Assembly: GCA_045614925.1 (NCBI GenBank)
Contig: JAZLDV010000122.1
Coordinates: 1-5,761 of the forward strand
From: JAZLDV01 sp045614925
GTDB taxonomy: Bacteria; Bacillota_I; Bacilli_A; Erysipelotrichales; Coprobacillaceae
Direction of reading: 5' to 3'
Length of the DNA stretch: 5,761 nt
Shown: piece by piece, positions 1 through 4,828 of the stretch
How positions within the stretch are numbered: position 1 is the stretch's first letter
How the letters are laid out: every line of letters starts with the position of its first letter
Program-made: the position numbers and the translations under genes
The notes under the pieces: model-generated
Databases searched by the model: none
Seen by the model: the letters and a program-made list of their open reading frames with translations, nothing else
What the model was told of the DNA's origin: nothing

Positions 1-656
1 GACATACATAAACCATAACCTGGTGTTCCTAATCCATCATTATCACAAAACCAGATATGTTCTTTTGGTGTTTTTCCAATAGTAAATGCTTTGTGTTCTT
101 CAGCTGTTATGGCATAATAGTTTTCATGTTTTTTAATTCCTAATGGTTCAAATAAATATTCATTCGCATAATCGACAGTTTTCATATTTGTTGCTTTATA
201 AAGTATTCCAGATAATATATGAAGACATACTGTCTGATACTTGAATTCATCACTTAACCCTTTTCTTCCACCTAAAAAATCAAGTGATGTATATGTCCAA
301 TTATCACTTGAACATACTTTGCTCCAAGGATCACCTTTTCCTTTATAAGGAGCTCTCATCGTTAAAAGATGTTTTATAGTCACATCATAAATTGTTTTTT
401 CTCCTCTTTTAACTTTATAATCTGTAAAATAATCTAAAACTTTATCATCAACACTTCCTATTTGTCCTTTATCTATTGCAATTCCAACAAGTAAAGCCAT
501 AATACTTTTTGTTGCTGACATTATATGAGTACAATCATCTTCTTTATAATCATTCCAGCTATCTAAATAAACTTCCTCATTATCTTTATATGCACATACC
601 TGACAAATATTAGGCTGTTTTTCTTTTATTAGATTATGTAATTGTTCTTTAATCAT
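1..656 (-). CDS. Class-C beta-lactamase-like serine hydrolase (C-terminus cut by window edge)
   Basis: The frame opens at an ATG at 656-654 and stays open to the window edge, giving 218 codons plus two bases. The fragment carries the serine hydrolase motif S47-A-T-K50 (SxxK, nucleophile plus general base). A KHLLTM segment near 95-100 and F138-K-Y140-Q-T142 followed by HILSGIL fit the Beta-lactamase (PF00144, COG1680) fold. The second motif is Y-Q-T rather than the classical Y-x-N, which is common in esterase/peptidase-like members. The third (K/H-x-G) motif would lie beyond the edge. There is no signal peptide, so the protein is probably cytoplasmic, and an esterase, amidase or peptidase role is likelier than antibiotic resistance. 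The ribosome site is weak (GTGGGA about 9 bases upstream). It follows the acetyltransferase gene by 63 bases with no terminator between, so read-through plus its own promoter is plausible. The exact substrate cannot be read from sequence. Confidence 0.88.
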   Translation of the reverse strand, partial: MIKEQLHNLIKEKQPNICQVCAYKDNEEVYLDSWNDYKEDDCTHIMSATKSIMALLVGIAIDKGQIGSVDDKVLDYFTDYKVKRGEKTIYDVTIKHLLTMRAPYKGKGDPWSKVCSSDNWTYTSLDFLGGRKGLSDEFKYQTVCLHILSGILYKATNMKTVDYANEYLFEPLGIKKHENYYAITAEEHKAFTIGKTPKEHIWFCDNDGLGTPGYGLCM

Positions 657-696
657 AAAACTATATCCCACTTTCTTTTAGTCATCTATAATAAGC

Positions 697-705
697 ATAG
701 TATCA
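697..705 (-). promoter_or_regulatory. Putative extended -10 promoter element for the serine hydrolase gene
   Basis: On the minus strand TG (705-704), one base, then TACTAT (702-697) forms an extended -10 box about 40 bases before the start codon. The position 17 bases upstream holds TTATAG, a poor -35, and it overlaps the end of the preceding gene. The TGn extension could compensate. This is a prediction from motif only. Confidence 0.35.
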
Positions 706-719
706 TTTAAAAATAATTT

Positions 720-1286
720 CTATAATTTATTATCTATTTTCTTTTTTATTGTTGCTGGTACACCAGCAACAATACAATTATCTGGTATATCTTGAGTTAC
801 AACACTTCCTGCTCCTATAACACATCCTGCACCTATTGTTACTCCTTGCATAATTGAAACATTTGCTCCAAACCAGCAATTATCCCCTATCTTAATAGGT
901 AATGCTCTTTCAAGTCCTTTGTTTCTTTCTTCATAATTAATAGGATGGCTCACTGTATAAAATCCGCAATATGGTCCAATAAAAACATTGTCTCCAATTT
1001 CAATCGTTCCTCCATCCATAAAATAACAGCCATGATTTACAAATGTCCCTTTACCAAAATGTGTATATTCACCATAATCAAAATAAACAGGTGCTAATAT
1101 CGTTAGATCTTCTATATTTTCTCTTTTTAATAGTTTCTTTAAAGCACATTGCTGCTTTTTACTTTGAGGCTTAGACATATTAAAATCAAAACAAAGAAGT
1201 TCTGCTTTTCTTCTTTCTTCTAACAATGTCTTATCAAAATTTGCATCATGCCATTCACCCTTTAACATTTTATCTTTTTCTAACAT
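720..1286 (-). CDS. Maltose/galactoside O-acetyltransferase family protein (left-handed beta-helix)
   Basis: A 188-residue protein matching the usual length of the maltose/nodulation acetyltransferase family (Maa/LacA/NodL type), which moves acetyl from acetyl-CoA to a sugar hydroxyl in the cytoplasm. Residues 1-55 are the family's helical N-terminal Mac domain (EKDKMLKGE at 3-11, ending in the N36 helix region). Residues 60-180 are hexapeptide repeats (IEIGDNVFIGP at 95-105, IKIGDNCWFGA at 131-141, VTIGAGCVIGAGSVV at 149-163). H114 in T-V-S-H-P is the expected catalytic histidine, and VAGVPA at 173-178 is the typical acetyl-CoA-side end motif. The first ATG is favoured because homologues share the EKxKM start; a GGGGTGG (1297-1291) lies only four bases upstream, which is tight. 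It has its own promoter, so it is separate from the rho operon. The true acceptor sugar is unknown. Confidence 0.93.
   Translation of the reverse strand: MLEKDKMLKGEWHDANFDKTLLEERRKAELLCFDFNMSKPQSKKQQCALKKLLKRENIEDLTILAPVYFDYGEYTHFGKGTFVNHGCYFMDGGTIEIGDNVFIGPYCGFYTVSHPINYEERNKGLERALPIKIGDNCWFGANVSIMQGVTIGAGCVIGAGSVVTQDIPDNCIVAGVPATIKKKIDNKL
748..773. repeat. Perfect 11-bp inverted repeat inside the acetyltransferase 3' end
   Basis: ATTGTTGCTGG (748-758), a 4-base spacer TACA, then CCAGCAACAAT (763-773). It covers the codons for the conserved V-A-G-V-P-A-T segment. In the mRNA it would form a strong stem with a tetraloop about 26 bases before the stop codon. It is followed by A-rich, not U-rich, sequence on the minus strand, so it is not an intrinsic terminator in the gene's direction. 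Confidence 0.7.
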
Positions 1287-1306
1287 ATGACCACCCCACT
1301 ACTATA

Positions 1307-1336
1307 ATTATAACATCATATTTTCATTTAGAACAA
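1307..1336 (-). promoter_or_regulatory. Sigma-A promoter with extended -10 for the acetyltransferase gene
   Basis: On the minus strand a -35-like TTGTTC (1336-1331), an 18-base spacer and a consensus TATAAT (1312-1307), preceded by TG at 1315-1314 (TGn extended -10). Transcription would begin near 1300, leaving a leader of about 14 bases. The -35 box lies in the U-tract of the preceding operon's terminator. Confidence 0.6.
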
Positions 1337-1367
1337 AAAAAGATAATGCTAAGCATTAGCATTATCT
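1335..1367 (-). terminator. Intrinsic terminator of the rho operon
   Basis: On the minus strand AGATAATGCTAA (1367-1356), loop TGC, then TTAGCATTATCT (1352-1341) form a perfect 12-bp stem, followed by a run of T down to 1335. The stop codon of the DUF1292 gene (1364-1362) is inside the rising arm of the stem. Confidence 0.88.
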
Positions 1368-1601
1368 ATCTTCTAGAATATTAACAAATTCTTCACTTAC
1401 TTTTTCAAATATATCTTCTTCAATCATTTCCATATAAAACTGACCATTTTCTCCTGGAAAATATTTTAAAAGAAGAACTTCATTATCTTTAATATCATGA
1501 AGTGCAATATATTCTACTCCATCTACTTCAAAAGTAAAATACACTTCATAATTTCTTTTTACACCTTTTTCATTTTCTATTACAATCATCTGATTATCCA
1601 T
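1362..1601 (-). CDS. DUF1292 family small acidic protein
   Basis: A 79-residue acidic protein of the DUF1292 family (YrzB-like), found widely in Bacillota with no established biochemical role. The family pattern is visible: an opening beta strand I-V-I-E-N-E-K-G, then Y-E-V-Y-F-T-F-E-V-D-G-V-E-Y-I-A-L at about 18-34, a strand with Y47, and an acidic end (M-I-E-E-D then E-E-F-V-N-I-L at 70-76). No signal peptide or membrane segment is present, so it should be cytoplasmic. The start at 1601 is supported by an AGAGGT ribosome site with a six-base spacer; an in-frame ATG four codons later is less well placed. It is the last gene of the rho operon, 12 bases after the MBL hydrolase. In other Bacillota, DUF1292 genes often sit next to ruvX; that partner is not seen here. 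Confidence 0.88.
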   Translation of the reverse strand: MDNQMIVIENEKGVKRNYEVYFTFEVDGVEYIALHDIKDNEVLLLKYFPGENGQFYMEMIEEDIFEKVSEEFVNILEDR

Positions 1602-1613
1602 TTTTTTACCTCT

Positions 1614-2438
1614 TTATAATTCAATCTGTAATCCTACATATAGTGGAGAAATTCTTTCACCAAGATACTCTTGTAAAACTTCATATCCACTCTTACCAGT
1701 ACAATGACCAGTATAGATTATCTGAATATCTTCTTTAACAATATAATCTGCAATTTCTTTTAATTCTTCTTTAGTATAAGCACAATCTGCTAAATCTTCA
1801 CTTTCTCCAATTAAATGAAGACCACCTAAATATGCATATATAGGAGTATCAGGTATAACTTCTTTAACTTCTTCTACAATGTTTGCTAGACCTGCATGAG
1901 AACATGAATTAAAAATCACTAAACCTTTTTTAGTTTTAAATACTAAAGTTAATTCATGTGAGAAATCATCATATTCATTTTCATTTTTATACATTCCACA
2001 AATTTTGCCAATATGTGTATAAGGCTTATTATGTGGAATCAAATAAATACCTTCAAATACTTCTACATATTTATCAATCGTTTTAAAATGATCACGATAT
2101 ACTAATACATCACTAGGAATACTCACTTCATGGAACTTCCCATGAGATGTAGAATAATTAGGCAATAAGGAATTTTTCATTGCATATATATTTATATCAT
2201 TATATTGTTCAATTAAAGCTGAAAATCCTCCTGCATGGTCATAATGACCATGCGATAAGAAACATGCTTTTAAATTATTTAAAGGAATATTTAAAGTTTG
2301 AGCATTTTGCATAAATTTAGATGTTGTTCCAGCATCTAACAAATAATGATTATTCTCATATTGAATAGAAAAAGATAAACCATGTTCATTTAATAAATGA
2401 TCATGTTTTTTATCTTCTATTAAAACTGTTACAATCAT
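1614..2438 (-). CDS. MBL-fold metallo-hydrolase, COG1237 type
   Basis: A 274-residue metallo-beta-lactamase-fold protein. The metal motif S62-H63-G-H65-Y-D67-H68-A-G-G is intact. Further likely metal or active-site histidines are H181 in N-S-C-S-H-A-G, H208 in L-G-G-L-H-L and H245 in T-G-H-C-T-G. The layout (a D35-A-G-T strand before the motif, CSHAG, GGxHL, GHCTG near the C-terminus) is that of COG1237, whose archaeal members are annotated as dihydropterin ribofuranosyl-aminobenzene phosphate synthases. That name should not be carried over: there is no sign of methanopterin synthesis here and the substrate is unknown. No beta-CASP insert is present, so it is not an RNase J-type nuclease. Its ATG overlaps the rho stop by four bases (ATGA at 2438-2435) and no good ribosome site is seen (only AAGG about 14 bases upstream), implying translational coupling to rho. 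Confidence 0.9.
   Translation of the reverse strand: MIVTVLIEDKKHDHLLNEHGLSFSIQYENNHYLLDAGTTSKFMQNAQTLNIPLNNLKACFLSHGHYDHAGGFSALIEQYNDINIYAMKNSLLPNYSTSHGKFHEVSIPSDVLVYRDHFKTIDKYVEVFEGIYLIPHNKPYTHIGKICGMYKNENEYDDFSHELTLVFKTKKGLVIFNSCSHAGLANIVEEVKEVIPDTPIYAYLGGLHLIGESEDLADCAYTKEELKEIADYIVKEDIQIIYTGHCTGKSGYEVLQEYLGERISPLYVGLQIEL
2233..2253. repeat. 21-base inverted repeat over the MBL metal-binding codons
   Basis: GCATGGTCAT (2233-2242), one central base, then ATGACCATGC (2244-2253), a perfect 10-bp inverted repeat. It coincides with the codons for H-G-H-Y-D-H-A. In RNA it would be a stem of nine pairs with a three-base loop. The symmetry partly follows from the alternation of CAT, GGT and GAC codons in this motif. 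Confidence 0.65.
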
Positions 2439-3592
2439 TTCTTTAATATAGCCTTAATTAATTCCTGATTATTTTTAGTACGTAACATTAATGATAATAA
2501 ATCATCAACTGCCTGATCTGCTTTTGCAGAATTAAATGCTCTTCTAAATACTCTATTCACTTCTTGTTCATTTTCATCATGCAACAAGTCATCTCTTCTA
2601 GTCCCTGATTTAAGTACATCAATTGCAGGGAAGATTCTTCTTTCCTGTAATTTACGACTTAATACAACTTCCATATTTCCTGTCCCTTTAAATTCTTCAT
2701 AAACAACATCATCCATCTTACTTCCAGTTTCTACTAATGCAGTTGCTAGAATTGTAAGACTTCCACTTTCTCTTGTATTTCTTGCTGCTCCAAAGAAACG
2801 TTTAGGCATATAAAAACATGCTGGGTCAATACCACCTGATAAAGTTCTTCCAGATGGTGAAACAGTTAAGTTATAAGCTCTAGTTAAACGTGTTAAGCTA
2901 TCCAATAAGATAATAACATCCTTACCATGTTCCACTAATCTCTTTGCTCTTTCTATAACCATTTCTGATACTTTCTTATGTCTTTCAGGAATTTCATCAA
3001 ATGTAGAATAAATAACTTCTACATTATCTCCCTGAATAGCTTCTTTCATATCTGTAACTTCTTCTGGTCTTTCATCAATTAATAAAACTAATAGATGCAT
3101 TTCAGGATTACTTTGTAATACTGAAAGAGCTATTTCTTTCATTAATGTTGTTTTTCCTGCTTTTGGAGGAGAAACTATAATTCCTCTTTGTCCTTTTCCT
3201 ATTGGAGATAATAAATCAACTAATCTCATAGATGTACTATTTTGATTTAAATGAATTCTCTCATTAGGAAAAATAGGTGTAAAATCTTCAAATTGCTTTC
3301 TATTTCTTGCAATTTCAGGATCAATTCCATTGATAGCCGTTAAATACATTAAAGCACTAAACTTTTCAGTTGGTTTAGCTTCTCTTTTATATCCAGTAAT
3401 ATAATCTCCTGTCTTCAATCTGAATCTTCTGATTTGAGATTGAGACAGATAAACATCATTAGGACCACTTAAAAAATTCGCACTTCTAATAAAACCAAAA
3501 CCATCAGGTAAAACTTCTAAAAACCCAGTAACAAGTTCACCTTTACTGACAGACTCTTCTATCAATTCATCTCTTTCTACTTTATTATCCAT
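2435..3592 (-). CDS. rho: Transcription termination factor Rho
   Basis: A 385-residue hexameric RNA-dependent ATPase/translocase that ends transcription of untranslated RNA. Residues 19-80 are the cold-shock-type primary RNA-binding domain, with D30-G-F-G-F-I-R36 matching the E. coli F62/F64 motif. The ATPase core has Walker A P142-P-K-A-G-K147-T, D173-E-R-P, Walker B with D231 and R235, the Q-loop S247-G-R-T-L-S-G-G254, the R-loop G290-S-K-M-D294 and the arginine finger R332 in S-G-T-R-R. All expected catalytic residues are present, including the positions that contact bicyclomycin in E. coli (D173, R175, D231, R235). It starts only 18 residues before the OB domain, so it lacks the N-terminal Rho_N helix bundle of the 419-residue E. 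coli protein. A ribosome site AAAGGA precedes the ATG. It is the third gene of the operon, 15 bases after a zinc-ribbon gene, and ends in UGA. Confidence 0.98.
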   Translation of the reverse strand: MDNKVERDELIEESVSKGELVTGFLEVLPDGFGFIRSANFLSGPNDVYLSQSQIRRFRLKTGDYITGYKREAKPTEKFSALMYLTAINGIDPEIARNRKQFEDFTPIFPNERIHLNQNSTSMRLVDLLSPIGKGQRGIIVSPPKAGKTTLMKEIALSVLQSNPEMHLLVLLIDERPEEVTDMKEAIQGDNVEVIYSTFDEIPERHKKVSEMVIERAKRLVEHGKDVIILLDSLTRLTRAYNLTVSPSGRTLSGGIDPACFYMPKRFFGAARNTRESGSLTILATALVETGSKMDDVVYEEFKGTGNMEVVLSRKLQERRIFPAIDVLKSGTRRDDLLHDENEQEVNRVFRRAFNSAKADQAVDDLLSLMLRTKNNQELIKAILKK

Positions 3593-3607
3593 ATTTTTTT
3601 CCTTTCA

Positions 3608-3919
3608 CTAAAATAATGCAAAAATACGTACAAATAAAAATAAATATAAAACAAATCCAAAAATAGCACGAACAATAATACCAATTATTGTCCATTTTAA
3701 ACTTGCTTTACTTTTATTTGGATATGTATTTAGCCATACTAGAAACAAAAATATTCCTACTGCTGGAATCATAAAACATAATAAATTAACCCAAGGATTC
3801 ACAACATCCTGTAAGTTTGTATCAGTTCTTATATATTCTTTTTCCTGTGTATTATAACCACATTGAGGACAATATCTTTCATTATCTTCTAATTTATAAC
3901 CACATTGTCTACAATACAT
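3608..3919 (-). CDS. Zinc-ribbon membrane protein, second of a tandem pair
   Basis: A 103-residue protein. An N-terminal zinc ribbon starts at the initiator (M-Y-C3-x-x-C6-G ... C17-x-x-C20-G) and should bind one structural zinc in the cytosol. Two hydrophobic segments at about 43-63 and 75-98 predict a small integral membrane domain. The link between them carries Y-P-N-K-S-K-A, matching T-P-N-R-A-K-G in the gene upstream, so the two are paralogues. The start is set by GAGAGGTG five bases upstream and by the ribbon beginning at residue 3. It sits 12 bases after its paralogue and 15 before rho. No function is established for this family; a link with rho is only contextual. Confidence 0.85.
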   Translation of the reverse strand: MYCRQCGYKLEDNERYCPQCGYNTQEKEYIRTDTNLQDVVNPWVNLLCFMIPAVGIFLFLVWLNTYPNKSKASLKWTIIGIIVRAIFGFVLYLFLFVRIFALF

Positions 3920-3931
3920 CTAAACACCTCT

Positions 3932-4249
3932 CTATAAAAAAAACATTGAAATTAGATTAATAACAAATGCAATAGTTGCCCAAGTTGCACAACCCTTAGC
4001 TCTATTAGGCGTTTTATTTTTCATACAAAACCACATAATATATCCAATAATTGGTGAAATAAAAGCAATCGCATTTAACCAGAATGATTGCTTATCCATC
4101 ATATCATTTCTATGAATTTCAACTTTATTATCATTCACAATATTTTTATTTTCATAAACATGCCCATCATTTTTATGAATTGCACTTCCGCATTCACTAC
4201 AAAACATAGCATCTTCTAATAACTTTGCACCACAATTTTCACAATACAT
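3932..4249 (-). CDS. Zinc-ribbon membrane protein, first of a tandem pair and first gene of the rho operon
   Basis: A 105-residue protein with the same plan as its neighbour. The ribbon has cysteines at 3, 6, 17 and 20 with identical spacing, then a polar, asparagine-rich linker (about 24-53), and two hydrophobic segments at about 57-75 and 88-105 joined by a loop containing T-P-N-R-A-K-G. There is no cleavable signal peptide; the ribbon is expected in the cytosol. The start is supported by AAGGAG (4265-4260), ten bases upstream; the ATG inside that region is out of frame. It is the promoter-proximal gene, with a leader of only about 18 bases. Similarity to the downstream copy is clear in the ribbon and loop but low elsewhere, so the duplication is old. 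Function unknown. Confidence 0.85.
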   Translation of the reverse strand: MYCENCGAKLLEDAMFCSECGSAIHKNDGHVYENKNIVNDNKVEIHRNDMMDKQSFWLNAIAFISPIIGYIMWFCMKNKTPNRAKGCATWATIAFVINLISMFFL

Positions 4250-4273
4250 ATATTTTCATCTCCTTTTCATTAT

Positions 4274-4302
4274 AGTATATAGGTAATATAAAAATTTGTC
4301 AA
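4274..4302 (-). promoter_or_regulatory. Near-consensus sigma-A promoter of the zinc-ribbon/rho operon
   Basis: On the minus strand a perfect -35 TTGACA (4302-4297), a 17-base spacer and a -10 TATACT (4279-4274). Transcription would begin near 4267, and the ribosome site AAGGAG follows directly at 4265-4260. The -35 box begins inside the T-run of the preceding terminator. No operator-like repeat is visible between promoter and start codon, so constitutive expression is likely. Confidence 0.85.
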
Positions 4303-4333
4303 AAAAATAGATATCGATTTCTCGATATCTATT
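4301..4333 (-). terminator. Intrinsic terminator of the lipoprotein gene
   Basis: On the minus strand AATAGATATCGA (4333-4322), a GAAA tetraloop (GNRA type), then TCGATATCTATT (4317-4306) give a perfect 12-bp stem followed by T to 4301. The lipoprotein stop codon (4331-4329) lies within the stem. Confidence 0.88.
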
Positions 4334-4775
4334 CTACAGCTAAATTAAATTTAAATGAAGCATCTTCTCCAGCTACAGTCACTGCAAAAGAACCATTTAA
4401 TTTTTTGAATTTATATTCTTTTTCTTCTTTAGATACTGAAAGTTCTTTAATGATTTCATCATTATTTAAAACACAGATTCTTAAATTTCCACTATCAACT
4501 TTTAATCCAGTAATAGTAACCATCATATCTGAATCTCCAACAAGACTTGTATGATATAAAGTTTTAACACCATTAAATTTTTCAGCAGAAATTTCAGTGT
4601 TACATACACCACCTAAAGTTTCAAAACCTTCTAAACCAGTTGCTTCTACATCACCTTTAATAATATTTTCATCAGTAATATTAGTTAAAGTGTTTTCTTT
4701 ACTTTCACCTTTAGAACATGCAGTTAATCCAAATACTAACGCACATACTAATAATAAATTTAATAATTTTTTCAT
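4329..4775 (-). CDS. Small lipoprotein of unknown function
   Basis: A 148-residue protein with a typical lipoprotein signal: K2-K3, hydrophobic core 4-17, and lipobox L17-T-A-C20, with C20 to be lipidated after signal peptidase II cleavage. The mature part is about 129 residues, anchored outside the membrane. A polar stretch (21-40) leads to a region rich in alternating hydrophobic residues (about 78-148: V-T-I-T-G-L-K-V, L-R-I-C-V-L, Y-K-F-K-K, F-A-V-T-V-A, F-K-F-N-L-A-V) that looks like an all-beta, sandwich-type domain. I do not recognise the family. The start is set by a strong AGGGAGGA (4790-4783) eight bases upstream. It appears to be a single-gene unit or a read-through product of the upstream CofE-like gene, and ends at its own terminator. 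Confidence 0.85.
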   Translation of the reverse strand: MKKLLNLLLVCALVFGLTACSKGESKENTLTNITDENIIKGDVEATGLEGFETLGGVCNTEISAEKFNGVKTLYHTSLVGDSDMMVTITGLKVDSGNLRICVLNNDEIIKELSVSKEEKEYKFKKLNGSFAVTVAGEDASFKFNLAVE

Positions 4776-4792
4776 ATTTTTTTCCTCCCTTT

Positions 4793-4801
4793 TTTATATC
4801 A
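4793..4801 (-). promoter_or_regulatory. Possible extended -10 element for the lipoprotein gene
   Basis: On the minus strand TG (4801-4800), one base, then TATAAA (4798-4793). A start site at about 4786 would fall inside the ribosome-binding site (4790-4783), giving an extremely short leader, and no -35 is visible because that position falls in the hairpin. This is the only promoter-like motif in the 53-base gap, but it is weak. Confidence 0.22.
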
Positions 4802-4823
4802 AAAGAGAACCTTGCGGTTCTCT
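4801..4823 (-). terminator. GCAA-tetraloop hairpin with short U-run after the CofE-like gene
   Basis: On the minus strand AGAGAACC (4823-4816), GCAA loop, GGTTCTCT (4811-4804), then only TTT before GATAT. The 8-bp stem has four G-C pairs and a stable GNRA loop, but the U-tract is four at most, counting the last stem base. It may be a leaky terminator or a 3'-end stabiliser, allowing some read-through into the lipoprotein gene. Confidence 0.6.
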
Positions 4824-4828
4824 ATGTA

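Noticed and set aside
1..656. Antibiotic-resistance beta-lactamase
   Set aside because: SxxK is present but there is no signal peptide, the second motif is Y-Q-T, and the sequence resembles general serine hydrolases; resistance is not supported.
748..773. Intrinsic terminator for the acetyltransferase gene or for a plus-strand transcript
   Set aside because: It is inside coding sequence, followed by A-rich bases on the minus strand and by no T-run on the plus strand.
1614..2438. RNase J/Z-type nuclease working with Rho
   Set aside because: No beta-CASP domain or RNase Z exosite is visible and the C-terminal motifs are those of COG1237, so a nuclease role is unsupported.
4250..4328. Riboswitch or leader regulator upstream of the rho operon
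   Set aside because: The predicted start site near 4267 leaves a leader of about 18 bases, too short for one; the structure further upstream is the preceding terminator.
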